Below are positions 34,741 through 44,044 of a stretch of DNA of 64,000 nucleotides, one piece after another. The position numbers were made by a program, and so were the translations under genes. Position 1 is the stretch's first letter. Every line of letters starts with the position of its first letter. Origin of the DNA: Leucobacter triazinivorans. GTDB lineage: Bacteria; Actinomycetota; Actinomycetes; Actinomycetales; Microbacteriaceae. The stretch spans positions 3,162,001 through 3,226,000 of the forward strand of contig NZ_CP035806.1 of NCBI RefSeq assembly GCF_004208635.1. The letters are read 5' to 3'. The notes beneath the pieces were generated by a model that did not search any database, had not been told where the DNA came from, and saw nothing but the letters and a program-made list of their open reading frames with translations.

Positions 34741-34813
34741 GGCCCCATCGTATAGCGGCCTAGTACGCCGCCCTCTCACGGCGGTAACGCGGGTTCGAAT
34801 CCCGCTGGGGTCA
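34741..34813 (+). tRNA. tRNA-Glu (anticodon CTC)
   Basis: A 73-nt cloverleaf. The acceptor stem GGCCCCA pairs with TGGGGTC, the discriminator is A, the T arm contains GGGTTCGAATCCC, the anticodon stem is CCGCC/GGCGG, and the loop CTCTCAC places CTC at positions 34-36. No CCA is encoded. It reads GAG codons, which are abundant in this GC-rich genome. Confidence 0.97.
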
Positions 34814-34820
34814 CCGGAAG

Positions 34821-34850
34821 CAGAAGCCTCACCCTCGGGTGGGGCTTCTG
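34821..34850 (+). terminator. Hairpin terminator after tRNA-Glu
   Basis: CAGAAGCCTCACC pairs with GGTGGGGCTTCTG around a CTCG tetraloop (one G-T pair), eight bases after the tRNA, followed by CCGTTTCC rather than a clean U-tract. Stem strength and position make it the likely tRNA terminator. Confidence 0.75.
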
Positions 34851-34916
34851 CCGTTTCCGGAGCGGGCGGCGGCCCCTGTGCCCCCTTGCCCCCTTGCTCC
34901 CCTGCGCCCCCCCCCG

Positions 34917-34976
34917 CTACGCGCGTCAGTAGTTGCTACCTCGCCTCGGGTTTGGTGACATCTACTGACGCGCGAA
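34917..34976 (+). repeat. 60-bp palindromic element, copy 2
   Basis: Arms CTACGCGCGTCAGTAGTTG and GACATCTACTGACGCGCGAA are identical to copy 1 at 24470-24529 (opposite strand), while the 21-base centre is different (CTACCTCGCCTCGGGTTTGGT). It lies in the tRNA-Glu to leuB gap, just after a C-rich stretch. The surrounding 34851-35133 holds only this element and the leuB promoter region. Confidence 0.9.
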
Positions 34977-35133
34977 TTCCGGGAGGGGCGGGTAGGCCGG
35001 CCGAGCTGTGTGGGCCGGCGCCCGGAACGGCTGAAACAGGATCCCGCCCGCACCTTCTGGCCGATAGCCCGAGGCGGGCCACCGCGCGAGTAAGCTGGAG
35101 ACGCTCAGTCCCCAGCACGAAGAGGAGCGTTCA

Positions 35134-36198
35134 GTGACCCGCACCATCAAGCTCGCCGTCATCCCGGGCGACGGCATCGGACCCGAGGTGATCGAGCAGG
35201 CGAACCGCGTGCTCGACGCGGTACTCGCGGGCGGCGACGCGGTGCTCGAGCGCACCGAGTTCGCGCTCGGCGCCGAGCGCTACCTCGCAACGGGCGACAC
35301 GCTCCCCGCCGACGAGCAGGCCGAGATCGCCGCGCACGACGCCATCCTCTTCGGCGCGGTCGGGGGCGTGCCCGGCGACCCGCGCCTCGCGGGCGCGAAC
35401 ATCGAGCGCGGGCTGCTGCTCAAGCTGCGCTTCGACTTCGAGCACTACGCGAACGTGCGACCCTGCACGCTCTTCCCCGGCGTCGAGTCGACGCTCAAGC
35501 ACCCCGGCGAGGTCGACTTCGTCGTGGTGCGCGAGGGCACCGAGGGCCCCTATGCGGGCAACGGCGGCCGCCTGCGCCCCGGCACCCCGAACGAGGTGGC
35601 GACCGAGGTGTCGGTCAACACCGCCGTCGGCATCGAGCGCGTGGTGCGCTACGCCTTCGAGACCGCGCGGAAGCGCCCGCGCAAGAAGCTGACCTGGGTG
35701 CACAAGACGAACGTGCTCGTGCACGCGGGCGCGACGTGGCAGCGCATCGTGCAGGCCGTCGCAGCCGAGTACCCCGACATCGCCGTCGACTACATGCACG
35801 TCGACGCGGCGACGATCTTCATGGTGCAGGATCCAGCGCGCTTCGACGTCCTGGTGACTGATAACCTGTTCGGAGACATCCTCACGGATCTGGCCGGCGC
35901 CATTGGCGGCGGCATCGGGCTCGCGGCCAGCGGCAACATCAATCCCGACGGCGCGTTCCCGAGCATGTTCGAGCCCGTGCACGGATCTGCGCCCGACATC
36001 GCAGGGCAGCAGAAGGCAGACCCGACCGCGGCGATCCTCTCCGCGGCCATCATGCTCGACCACCTCGGTCTCGCATCAGAGAGCGAACGCGTGCGCGAGG
36101 CAGTGCGTGCCGACCTCGTCTCGCGCGGCGACGCCCGCCGGGGCACGGCCGAGATCGGCGACGCCGTGATCGCGCAGCTGCCGCCGCGAGGCGTCTGA
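35134..36198 (+). CDS. leuB: 3-isopropylmalate dehydrogenase
   Basis: A 354-residue beta-decarboxylating dehydrogenase of leucine synthesis: oxidises 3-isopropylmalate to 2-oxoisocaproate with NAD+. Motifs include PGDGIGPEV, the [19 protein letters not shown] region, the EGTEGPYAG substrate loop, and the metal-binding [13 protein letters not shown]. The C-terminal [16 protein letters not shown]-binding block is intact. GTG 35134 with GAGGAG 6 bases upstream. Followed at 49 bases by ilvE, then a coupled FAH-family gene, so probably one branched-chain amino-acid unit. Confidence 0.96.
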   Translation: MTRTIKLAVIPGDGIGPEVIEQANRVLDAVLAGGDAVLERTEFALGAERYLATGDTLPADEQAEIAAHDAILFGAVGGVPGDPRLAGANIERGLLLKLRFDFEHYANVRPCTLFPGVESTLKHPGEVDFVVVREGTEGPYAGNGGRLRPGTPNEVATEVSVNTAVGIERVVRYAFETARKRPRKKLTWVHKTNVLVHAGATWQRIVQAVAAEYPDIAVDYMHVDAATIFMVQDPARFDVLVTDNLFGDILTDLAGAIGGGIGLAASGNINPDGAFPSMFEPVHGSAPDIAGQQKADPTAAILSAAIMLDHLGLASESERVREAVRADLVSRGDARRGTAEIGDAVIAQLPPRGV

Positions 36199-36247
36199 TC
36201 GCCCGGCACTCCATTCAGAGAACCCTCCGACGCAAGAGAGCGAACCC

Positions 36248-37351
36248 ATGACTGATCTGGCCTTCACCCGCACCGCCGCCGAGCGCCTGCCCGCCGCGGA
36301 GCGCGAGGCGATCCTGCGCGACCCCGGCTTCGGCAACCACTTCACCGACCACATGATCTCGATCGTGTGGACCGTGGACGCGGGTTGGCACGATGCCGAG
36401 GTGGTGCCGTACGGCCCCATCGCCATGGACCCGGCCTCGTCGGTGCTGCACTACGGTCAGGAGATCTTCGAGGGCCTCAAGGCGTACCGCCGCCCCGACG
36501 GGTCGATCGTCACTTTTCGCCCCGAGGCCAATGCGCGCCGCCTCAACGAGTCGGCGCACCGCCTTGCGCTGCCGGAGCTCCCCGAGGAGCTCTTCGTGCG
36601 CGCGATCCGCGAGCTCGTGACCGTCGACGCCGACTGGGTGCCGAACGGTCAGGATCAGAGCCTCTATCTGCGCCCCTTCATGATCGCCGACGAGAGTTTC
36701 CTCGGCGTGCGCGCGGCCGAGCGGGCCCGGTTCCTCGTCATCGCGAGCCCGGCGGGCCCCTATTTCGCCGGCGGCGTGAGGCCCGTGTCGATCTGGCTCT
36801 CGGAGGGCCTCGCCCGTGCCGGCCGCGGCGGAACGGGGGCCGCCAAGTGCGGCGGCAACTACGCCGCTTCGCTGCTGCCGCAGCGGATCGCCGCCGCGAA
36901 CGACTGCCAGCAGGTGCTCTTCACCGACTCGGCGACGGTCGACACGATCGATGAGCTGGGCGGCATGAACCTGTTCCTCGTGCGCGCGGACGGCACGCTG
37001 CTCACGCCGCAGCTCAACGGCAACATCCTCGACGGCGTCACCCGGCGCAGCCTGATCCAGCTCGCGCGGGATCGCGGGCACGCGGTCGAGGAGCGCGACC
37101 TCACGGTGACCGAGTGGCGCGCGGGGGTCGCCGACGGCAGCATCACCGAGGCGTTCGCCTGCGGCACCGCCGCGGTGATCACCCCGATCCGCCGCTTGGC
37201 GGGCGAGGGCTTCGAGATCGATTTCGGCGACGGCGCGCCCGGCGCGCTGACGATGTCGCTGCGCGAGGAGCTCACCGGCATCCAGGGCGGGATCCGCGAG
37301 GATCGGCACGGCTGGCTCGAGGTGCTCGTCGGAGCGGAGGCGGCAGCATGA
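36248..37351 (+). CDS. ilvE: Branched-chain amino-acid aminotransferase
   Basis: A 367-residue fold-type IV PLP aminotransferase for Leu, Ile and Val. The PLP lysine is K200 in [12 protein letters not shown]; other family markers are [23 protein letters not shown] and GTAAVITPI. It acts on the product of LeuB, which lies upstream. Start ATG 36248; the stop overlaps the next gene (ATGA). Length matches the class of about 365. Confidence 0.96.
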   Translation: MTDLAFTRTAAERLPAAEREAILRDPGFGNHFTDHMISIVWTVDAGWHDAEVVPYGPIAMDPASSVLHYGQEIFEGLKAYRRPDGSIVTFRPEANARRLNESAHRLALPELPEELFVRAIRELVTVDADWVPNGQDQSLYLRPFMIADESFLGVRAAERARFLVIASPAGPYFAGGVRPVSIWLSEGLARAGRGGTGAAKCGGNYAASLLPQRIAAANDCQQVLFTDSATVDTIDELGGMNLFLVRADGTLLTPQLNGNILDGVTRRSLIQLARDRGHAVEERDLTVTEWRAGVADGSITEAFACGTAAVITPIRRLAGEGFEIDFGDGAPGALTMSLREELTGIQGGIREDRHGWLEVLVGAEAAA

Positions 37352-38136
37352 AGGTCGCGCGCTACCAGCACGATGGCGAGATCTCCTTCGGCGTCCTGGA
37401 CCGTTCGGAGGACGGGACCGGTGTCGAGCTCGTCGAGCTCGCGGGCGACCCGATGATCGCCGGCTTCGAGACGACCGGGCGGCGCATCCGCCTGGAGCAG
37501 GCGCGGCTGCTCGCGCCGGTGATCCCGCGCTCCAAGGTGGTCTGCGTGGGCAAGAACTACGCCGATCACGTCGAGGAGATGCAGGGCGAGACCGGCGGGG
37601 AGGTCCCGGAGGAGCCGCTGCTGTTCCTCAAGCCCAACACGGCCGTGATCGGTCCGGGCGAACCCATCGTGCGGCCCGCGATCTCGGACCGCGTCGAGCA
37701 CGAGGGCGAGCTCGCGATGGTCATCGGCGCCGTGACGAAGGACGTGTCCGAGGAGGACGCGCTGCAGCACGTCTTCGGCTTCACCTGCGCCAACGACGTC
37801 ACGGCTCGCGACCTGCAGATCGCGGACGGGCAGTGGACCCGCGGCAAGGGCTTCGACACGTTCTGCCCGCTCGGACCGGTGATCGAGACGGATCCGGATC
37901 TCGGCGACGCGCGTGTCGTCACCCGGGTCAACGGCGAGGTGCGCCAGGAGGGCAGCACGGCGCAGCTCATCCACTCGCTCGCGCGCATCGTGGCCCATGC
38001 TTCCCAGGCGTTCACGCTGCTGCCCGGCGACGTGATCCTCACGGGAACGCCCGCCGGTGTGGGACGTCTGGAGGCCGGCGACACCGTCGAGGTGGAGATC
38101 GAGGGGATCGGGATCCTCAGCAACCCGGTGCTGTAG
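37348..38136 (+). CDS. Fumarylacetoacetate hydrolase family protein
   Basis: A 262-residue FAH-fold enzyme. The metal-ligand pattern is present: [12 protein letters not shown], the carboxylates in [11 protein letters not shown], and ANDVTARD. The C-terminal LTGTPAGVG motif is typical. Members decarboxylate, isomerise or hydrolyse beta-diketo acids, for example oxaloacetate decarboxylase or homoprotocatechuate isomerase; specificity is unclear. The coupling to ilvE (ATGA) is common in actinobacteria and may reflect repair of 2-oxo acid by-products. Confidence 0.9.
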   Translation: MKVARYQHDGEISFGVLDRSEDGTGVELVELAGDPMIAGFETTGRRIRLEQARLLAPVIPRSKVVCVGKNYADHVEEMQGETGGEVPEEPLLFLKPNTAVIGPGEPIVRPAISDRVEHEGELAMVIGAVTKDVSEEDALQHVFGFTCANDVTARDLQIADGQWTRGKGFDTFCPLGPVIETDPDLGDARVVTRVNGEVRQEGSTAQLIHSLARIVAHASQAFTLLPGDVILTGTPAGVGRLEAGDTVEVEIEGIGILSNPVL

Positions 38137-38236
38137 CCCGCGCGGGATCCGCGCGCCGGAACGTTCGCGGGTAGCGCGCGTGTCGCGTGCGGGGTGTGTG
38201 CCACACTGGAACCCCGCGAGAAGGGCAGGTGGCGGA

Positions 38237-39328
38237 ATGGCCGCAGATTCCACCCGAGCGCCGAGGTTCGGCGTCGAAGAGGAATTCATGCTGCTCGACG
38301 CCGGATCGGGGCGTCCCCGCGACGGCGCCGAGAAGATGATCGGGGCGCTTCCGGGCCTGCGCGCCGAGCACGAGTTCTTCCACAGCCAGCTCGAGACGGC
38401 GACCCCCGTGTGCGAGTCCGGGGAGGAGGCGCTCGACTCGCTCGAGGAGTTCAGGGCCGGCGCAGCGCTCGCGGCCGACGGAATGGGACTGGTGCTCGCG
38501 GGAACCGGCCTGCCGCCGATCGGGGGAGACGAGCCGGGCCGCGTCGTCGCGAAACCCCGGTACCTCGAGATCGCCGAAGCGTCGCGAGGATCCGTCGCCC
38601 GCTACTACTCGACCGGAGCGCACTTCCACGTCGAGGTGCCGTCGCGCGACGCCGGGGTCGGGGTGATCGCCCGGTTCGCCCGCTGGTCGCCCGTGCTCGC
38701 GGCGCTCGCGGCGAACTCGCCCGTGCACATCGGCGAGCGCACCGGCTACGCGAGCTGGAGATACCTGCTCACCCAGCAGTGGCCCACCGCGGGATACCCG
38801 CCCGCGTTCGCCGACGGTGCCGCATACGACCGAGTCGTCTCGGGACTCGTGCACGCGGGCGCGCTCGTCGATACTGCGCTCGTGAACTGGGCGATCCGGC
38901 TCTCGGAGCGCTTCCCCACGATCGAGCTGCGCACCGCGGATGCGCAGCTGCACGCCGAGGATTCGGTGGCGCTCGCGCTCATCTTCCGCGCGCTGGCGGC
39001 GCGCGGGCTGCGCGAGCACGAGCTGGCCGAATCCCTCGTGCACCCGCAGCCCGATCTGCTGCGCGGCGCGCACTGGCGCGCCGCGCGCGACGGCGTCTCC
39101 GGCGATCTCTTCGACCCGATCGAGGGCGAGCCGCGACCGGCCTTCCACCTGGTCGACGAGATGATCGAGCACGTCTCCGATGAACTGGACGCCTCCGGCG
39201 ACGCGGAGGCGGTGCAGCGATACATCGAGCGCCGACGCCGCGACCGCGGTCCGGCGCAGCAGCAGCTCGACGCCTGGGATGCCGAGGGCATGGCGGGCCT
39301 GCTGACGCTCTACCGCGCAGCAGCGTAG
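38237..39328 (+). CDS. YbdK-type carboxylate-amine ligase (glutamate-cysteine ligase 2)
   Basis: A 363-residue ATP-grasp-like GCS2 protein: FGVEEEFMLLD near the N-terminus, HEFFHSQLETATPVC and the STGAHFHVEVPSRDAGV block. The family makes gamma-glutamyl or other carboxylate-amine bonds and has been found to ligate glutamate with weak specificity for cysteine. ATG 38237 sits behind GGCGGA. The substrate pair is unknown, and in actinobacteria it may not relate to glutathione. Confidence 0.87.
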   Translation: MAADSTRAPRFGVEEEFMLLDAGSGRPRDGAEKMIGALPGLRAEHEFFHSQLETATPVCESGEEALDSLEEFRAGAALAADGMGLVLAGTGLPPIGGDEPGRVVAKPRYLEIAEASRGSVARYYSTGAHFHVEVPSRDAGVGVIARFARWSPVLAALAANSPVHIGERTGYASWRYLLTQQWPTAGYPPAFADGAAYDRVVSGLVHAGALVDTALVNWAIRLSERFPTIELRTADAQLHAEDSVALALIFRALAARGLREHELAESLVHPQPDLLRGAHWRAARDGVSGDLFDPIEGEPRPAFHLVDEMIEHVSDELDASGDAEAVQRYIERRRRDRGPAQQQLDAWDAEGMAGLLTLYRAAA

Positions 39329-39330
39329 CC

Positions 39331-39351
39331 GCCACGAGCGCATCGCTCGTG
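39331..39351. terminator. Hairpin after the YbdK gene
   Basis: A perfect 9-bp stem CCACGAGCG / CGCTCGTGG with a CAT loop, starting three bases after the ligase stop codon. There is no U-tract; a Rho-assisted or weak terminator is plausible. Confidence 0.5.
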
Positions 39352-39414
39352 GCCGGCGGGGTTCTCGGCTACGCTCTCACTGAGCGGAGACGCGGCTGCG
39401 AAGGAGGAGCCAGA

Positions 39415-40755
39415 GTGGCGAGCGAATGGCGCGCACTGCGCAGTGGCGAGTCGGCCCGTGACCGGCGGCAGCGGCTCGCGCACGCGCACGACGCGTTCGT
39501 CGCGGGCGCGGTGGCGGCGGACGATCCCGCCGCGATCGAGCGGTTCGCGGCGCAGGCCGAGCTCCGACCCGTGGTCGTGGAATCGTGGCTGCGCTCGCAG
39601 CAGCGCACGATCGATCCCTTCCGCGCGCCGCAGCAGCCGGCCCTCTCGGACGATGAACTCGCCGAGTTGAGACGCATCCACCCCATCGCTCGGGTGCTCC
39701 CCGTCGTGCAGCGCCTGCTCTTCGAGGAGGCCGGCGATTCCGGCCTGATCGTGGCGGTGGGAGATGCCGCCGGGCGGCTCCTCTGGCTCGATGGCGACTC
39801 GGCGCTGCGGTCGCGCGCCGAGGAGATGGGGTTCCGGGAGGGGATGGACTGGTCCGAGGACGCGGTAGGCACGAGCGCCCCCGGGAGTGCGCTCGCGCTC
39901 GACCACGCCATTCAGGTGCTGGGCGCCGAGCACTACAACCGGGCCGTGCACCAGTGGAGCTGCACGGCGGCGCCCGTGCACGATCCGGCGAGCGGAGCCA
40001 TCATCGGGGTCATCGACGTCACGGGCGGCGATACGGCGGCCTCGCCGCACCTCCTCCCACTGCTCGAGGCCACGCTCGCCGCGGTGGAGGCCGAGCTGAA
40101 GCTCGAGTCGCTGCGGGCACTCGTCGAGTCGCGCCGCCCCGAACGGCGAACCGCGGCCGTGCGCCGCGCGGCGCCGCGCCTGGTGCTGCTCGGGCGAGAT
40201 CCGGCGCTCCTGGAGCACGACGGGGGGTCGGCGGTCGTGTCGGGCCGTCACGCCGAGATCCTCGCCGCGCTCGCCGCCGCTCCGGGCGGGCTCGCCGCAG
40301 CGGCGCTGGCCGAGCAGGTCTACGGAGCCGCGGGCTTCGAGCAGACGCTGCGCCCGGAACTGGTGCGCCTGCGGCGCTGGCTCTCGGTGCAGGGCGCCGG
40401 GATCGACCTGCTGTCGCGGCCCTACCGGTTGAACCGTCCGCTGCGCGTCGACGCGGTCGAGACCCTGGAAGCCCTCGGCCGTGGCGCGCATCGACTGGCG
40501 CTCGCGGCCTACGAGGGCCCGGTGCTGCCCGGATCGAATGCGCCGGTGATCGAGCGGCTGCGTGCCGAGGTGGACGGCACGCTGCGCGAATCCCTGCTGC
40601 AGGCGTCGGCCGCGGAGCCGCTCTTCGACTACGCGCAGAGCTGGGCCCCGGACGACGGGCAGGTCTGGGAGACGCTTCTGCAGGTGCTGCCGCCGCTCTC
40701 GCCCAAGCGGGCCCGGGTGGTGGCGCGCCTGGAGCAGATCGCGCGCGAGCGGTGA
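39415..40755 (+). CDS. GAF-domain transcriptional regulator (AcoR-like N-terminal)
   Basis: A 446-residue protein. N-terminal about 70 residues are helical with the AcoR-type start ARDRRQRLAHAHDAFV and the VVESWLRSQQ block. A GAF domain with SGLIVAVGDAAGRLLWLDG follows at about 95-225. The remainder lacks an AAA+ sigma54 domain and instead ends in a helix-turn-helix/winged section (GGLAAAALAEQVYG...LRPELVRLRRWL). This is the actinobacterial regulator usually found beside ExaC-type aldehyde dehydrogenase genes. GTG 39415 with AAGGAGGAG upstream. Confidence 0.83.
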   Translation: MASEWRALRSGESARDRRQRLAHAHDAFVAGAVAADDPAAIERFAAQAELRPVVVESWLRSQQRTIDPFRAPQQPALSDDELAELRRIHPIARVLPVVQRLLFEEAGDSGLIVAVGDAAGRLLWLDGDSALRSRAEEMGFREGMDWSEDAVGTSAPGSALALDHAIQVLGAEHYNRAVHQWSCTAAPVHDPASGAIIGVIDVTGGDTAASPHLLPLLEATLAAVEAELKLESLRALVESRRPERRTAAVRRAAPRLVLLGRDPALLEHDGGSAVVSGRHAEILAALAAAPGGLAAAALAEQVYGAAGFEQTLRPELVRLRRWLSVQGAGIDLLSRPYRLNRPLRVDAVETLEALGRGAHRLALAAYEGPVLPGSNAPVIERLRAEVDGTLRESLLQASAAEPLFDYAQSWAPDDGQVWETLLQVLPPLSPKRARVVARLEQIARER

Positions 40756-40882
40756 TCCCGCGCGGAGGACACCGCCCGGAAACGCCCGTGCAACCTTCGT
40801 GCAACGGTGGCGGGCGTAGCGTCGGGACCGCCGGCCCGCAGCGGCGGAGCCGGCCCGACAACGACGTCAAAGGAGAGCCGCC

Positions 40883-42406
40883 ATGGCCGTATACGCAGCC
40901 CCGGGCCAGCCGGATGCGCTGGTGCAGTTCAAGAGCCGGTACGAGCACTACATCGGAGGGGAGTGGGTGCCGCCCGCCTCCGGACAGTATTTCGAGAACG
41001 TCACGCCGGTGACCGGCAAGGCGTTCTGCGAGGTGGCCCGCGGCACCGCGGCAGACATCGAAGCGGCTCTCGACGCGGCCCACGCCGCTGCCCCCGCGTG
41101 GGGGCGGACCAGCCCCGCCGAACGTGCGGTGATCCTGAACCGGATCGCCGACCGCATGGAGGCGAACCTCGAGATGCTCGCGGTCGCCGAGACCTGGGAT
41201 AACGGCAAGGCGGTGCGCGAGACGCTCAACGCCGATCTGCCGCTGGCCATCGACCACTTCCGCTACTTCGCGGGCGCCATCCGCGCGCAGGAGGGAGCGC
41301 TCTCCCAGATCGACGACGACACCGTCGCCTATCATTTCCACGAGCCGCTGGGCGTGGTCGGGCAGATCATTCCATGGAACTTCCCGATCCTCATGGCGAC
41401 CTGGAAGCTCGCCCCCGCGCTCGCCGCGGGCAACGCCGTGGTGATCAAGCCCGCCGAGCAGACGCCGGCCTCGATCCTCGTGCTCTTCGAACTGATCGGC
41501 GATCTCCTGCCGCCCGGAGTCGTGAACATCGTCAACGGATTCGGCGCCGAGGCGGGCAAGCCGCTCGCCTCGAACTCGCGCATCCGCAAGATCGCCTTCA
41601 CCGGCGAGACGACGACCGGCCGCCTCATCATGCAGTACGCGTCGGAGAACATCATCCCGGTGACGCTCGAACTCGGCGGCAAGAGCCCGAACCTCTTCTT
41701 CTCGGACGTCATGGCCGAGGACGACGCCTACTGGGACAAGGCGCAGGAGGGCTTCACGATGTTCGCCCTCAACCAGGGCGAGGTCTGCACGTGCCCCTCT
41801 CGCGCGCTGATCCAGGAGTCGATCGCGGGCGACTTCCTCGACGCGGTCGTCGAGCGGACCGAGCGCATCACGCGCGGCAACCCGCTCGACACCGACACGA
41901 TGGTGGGGGCCCAGGCCTCGAACGACCAGTTCGAGAAGATCAGGTCGTACCTCGACATCGGCCGTCAGGAGGGCGCTCAGGTGCTCACCGGAGGAGAGGT
42001 GGCAGATCTGGGCGGCGAGTTCGCCGGCGGCTTCTACATCCAGCCGACGATCTTCCGCGGCGACAACTCGATGCGCATCTTCCAGGAGGAGATCTTCGGC
42101 CCGGTCGTCTCGGCGACGACGTTCAGCGACTTCGACGATGCGATCCGGATCGCGAACGACACGCTCTACGGGCTCGGAGCCGGGGTGTGGAGCCGCAGCG
42201 GCAACACCGCGTATCGCGCGGGGCGCGAGATCCAGGCCGGCCGGGTGTGGGTGAACAACTACCACGCCTACCCGGCGCACGCGGCGTTCGGGGGCTACAA
42301 ATCGAGCGGCATCGGGCGTGAGAACCACCTGATGATGCTGGATCACTACCAGCAGACCAAGAATCTGCTCGTGAGCTACAGCGAGAGCGCACTGGGCTTC
42401 TTCTAG
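40883..42406 (+). CDS. Aldehyde dehydrogenase (ExaC/AcoD type)
   Basis: A 507-residue ALDH oxidising acetaldehyde or similar aldehydes to acids with NAD+. Catalytic C302 in GEVCTCPSR and E263 in LELGGKSPN are present, and the N-terminal [13 protein letters not shown] matches ExaC-type enzymes linked to alcohol and acetoin catabolism. The segment [20 protein letters not shown] is canonical. ATG 40883 with AAAGGAG 7 bases upstream. It follows the GAF regulator by 127 bases and is followed by a DUF779 gene: a conserved regulator-enzyme-accessory set. Confidence 0.95.
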   Translation: MAVYAAPGQPDALVQFKSRYEHYIGGEWVPPASGQYFENVTPVTGKAFCEVARGTAADIEAALDAAHAAAPAWGRTSPAERAVILNRIADRMEANLEMLAVAETWDNGKAVRETLNADLPLAIDHFRYFAGAIRAQEGALSQIDDDTVAYHFHEPLGVVGQIIPWNFPILMATWKLAPALAAGNAVVIKPAEQTPASILVLFELIGDLLPPGVVNIVNGFGAEAGKPLASNSRIRKIAFTGETTTGRLIMQYASENIIPVTLELGGKSPNLFFSDVMAEDDAYWDKAQEGFTMFALNQGEVCTCPSRALIQESIAGDFLDAVVERTERITRGNPLDTDTMVGAQASNDQFEKIRSYLDIGRQEGAQVLTGGEVADLGGEFAGGFYIQPTIFRGDNSMRIFQEEIFGPVVSATTFSDFDDAIRIANDTLYGLGAGVWSRSGNTAYRAGREIQAGRVWVNNYHAYPAHAAFGGYKSSGIGRENHLMMLDHYQQTKNLLVSYSESALGFF

Positions 42407-42420
42407 GAGACGGTTCGCGG

Positions 42421-42492
42421 GTTCGACTCGCTGCGCTCGCTCAACCGGCGGAGGACCGTCCCGCTGGTCGAGCGAGCCGCAGGCGAGTCGAC
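42421..42492. repeat. REP-like inverted repeat between ALDH and DUF779
   Basis: Left arm begins GTTCGACTCGCTGCGCTCGC and right arm ends AGCGAGCCGCAGGCGAGTCG, about 31 bp each with small bulges, around a nine-base centre. The arm sequence (GCTC-AACC-GCGG class) is a common Microbacteriaceae intergenic repeat type. It can fold into a large hairpin in the ALDH-DUF779 gap. A lone half-arm occurs at 5492-5511. Confidence 0.75.
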
Positions 42493-42544
42493 ACCCGGGA
42501 GCGTACCCTGGACCCACGAGGTTCTTCCAGAGAGGTGGGAACTG

Positions 42545-43060
42545 ATGAACGAGAAGACGGCGGACGCCTGCGACCTTCCCGCTGCGCCGCCCGCTCCCGC
42601 GGGGAGCGCAGCGATACCCGGGTGCGTCGACGCGAGGCCCGACGTCGCGGGCGAGACCGCGAGCCGGCTGGCCTTCACGCCCGCCGCGCTCGAGCTGATC
42701 GACCGGCTGTGGGCGCTGCACGGTCCGCTTATGTTCCACCAGTCCGGCGGTTGCTGCGACGGCAGCGCCCCGATGTGCTACCAGGAGGGCGAGTTCAGGA
42801 CCGGTGGCCAGGACGTGCTGCTCGGCACGCTCGAACTGCCCGCGACGACCCGCACGGGGGAGCCCGGTGCGAGCGCGGCCGCCGGGGACGCGGATGATAC
42901 GGGCGCGACGCGGGAGATCGGCTTCTGGATGTCGCGGGAGCAATTCCAGGTGTGGGCCCACACGCACCTCACGGTGGACGCGGTGCCGGGGCGCGGGTCG
43001 GGATTCTCGCTCGAGGCGCCGGAGGGCATGCGCTTCCTGATCCGCTCCCGGCTCCTCTGA
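42545..43060 (+). CDS. DUF779-family protein
   Basis: A 171-residue protein whose core FHQSGGCCDGSAPMCY plus EIGFWMSREQFQVWAHTHLTVDAVPGRGSGFS defines DUF779. Three cysteines (CC and C) sit in a possible metal or redox site. Family members are almost always adjacent to an aldehyde dehydrogenase, as here, so an accessory role in that oxidation is likely but undefined. There is a non-conserved insertion of about 20 alanine/aspartate-rich residues (GASAAAGDADDTGATR) before EIGFW. RBS GAGGTGGGAACTG precedes ATG 42545. Confidence 0.88.
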   Translation: MNEKTADACDLPAAPPAPAGSAAIPGCVDARPDVAGETASRLAFTPAALELIDRLWALHGPLMFHQSGGCCDGSAPMCYQEGEFRTGGQDVLLGTLELPATTRTGEPGASAAAGDADDTGATREIGFWMSREQFQVWAHTHLTVDAVPGRGSGFSLEAPEGMRFLIRSRLL

Positions 43061-43120
43061 GCGGTCGGCACGGCTCGGGGATCGCGGCGTCGCGGCGTCG
43101 CGGCGCGTAGGCTGGGGCGC

Positions 43121-43951
43121 ATGATCGAACAGCACGCGTACGACGGATTCGCCCTGCCGGCCATCGGGCTCGGCACCTACAAGCTGAACGGCGTCGCGGG
43201 TGCCGCCGCCGTGCGCTCCGCGGTCGAGGTGGGCTACCGGCTGCTCGACTCGGCGTTCAATTACGAGAACGAGGGTGCGGTCGGCAGCGGTGCGCGGGCT
43301 GCGGGCGTCGATCGATCCTCGCTCATCGTCACGAGCAAGCTGCCCGGGCGTCACCACGAGTACGACGCGGCGCTGCGCACCATCGAGGAGAGCGTGTTCC
43401 GATCGGGTCTCGACGCGATCGATCTCTATCTGGTCCACTGGCCGAACCCGATCACGGATCGCTACTCCGATGCCTGGCGCGCGCTGGTCGAGGCGCGCGA
43501 CCGCGGGCTCGTGAAGCACATCGGGGTCTCGAACTTCCTGCCGGAGCACCTGGAACGCGTCGAGGCGGAGACCGGTGTGCGCCCGGTCGTCAATCAGATC
43601 GAGCTGCATCCGTACTTCCCCCAGGCCGAAGCGGTCGAGTACCACCGAGCGCGCGGCATCATCGTCGAGGCGTGGAGCCCGGTGGGCCGCGGCAACGACA
43701 TCGCCGAGCAGCCGGTGGTCCGGGAGATCGCCGCAGCGCACGGCATCACGCCCGTTCAGGCGATCCTCGCCTGGCACGTGGGGCGTGGTGTGGTTCCGCT
43801 GCCCAAGTCGGGCGATCCGGGCCGCCAGCGCGAGAACCTTGCGGCCGCCGAGGTGGTGCTGAGCGCGGAGGAGATCGCGAGGATCACGGCGCTCGGCCGG
43901 CCCGACGGGCGCCTGAAGGATCAGGATCCCGCGCGCTACGAAGAGTTCTGA
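43121..43951 (+). CDS. Aldo/keto reductase
   Basis: A 276-residue AKR5-type (beta/alpha)8 NADPH oxidoreductase. GLGTYKLNG, LLDSAFNYENE (catalytic D and Y), the SKLPG lysine and the YLVHWPNP histidine give the Asp-Tyr-Lys-His tetrad. IGVSNF and QIELHPYFPQ complete the family signature. It reduces aldehydes or ketones, with substrate unassigned; methylglyoxal or 2,5-diketogluconate reductases are relatives. ATG 43121; GGGG lies 3-6 bases upstream. Confidence 0.93.
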   Translation: MIEQHAYDGFALPAIGLGTYKLNGVAGAAAVRSAVEVGYRLLDSAFNYENEGAVGSGARAAGVDRSSLIVTSKLPGRHHEYDAALRTIEESVFRSGLDAIDLYLVHWPNPITDRYSDAWRALVEARDRGLVKHIGVSNFLPEHLERVEAETGVRPVVNQIELHPYFPQAEAVEYHRARGIIVEAWSPVGRGNDIAEQPVVREIAAAHGITPVQAILAWHVGRGVVPLPKSGDPGRQRENLAAAEVVLSAEEIARITALGRPDGRLKDQDPARYEEF

Positions 43952-44044
43952 GCAGCCGGGCCGGCGCGCGGCGCGCGGGATCCCGTCCGTGCGGGTTCCC
44001 GGCCGCGCGGTGCGCACAGCCGGGGATGAGAGAATGGGGGCGCT

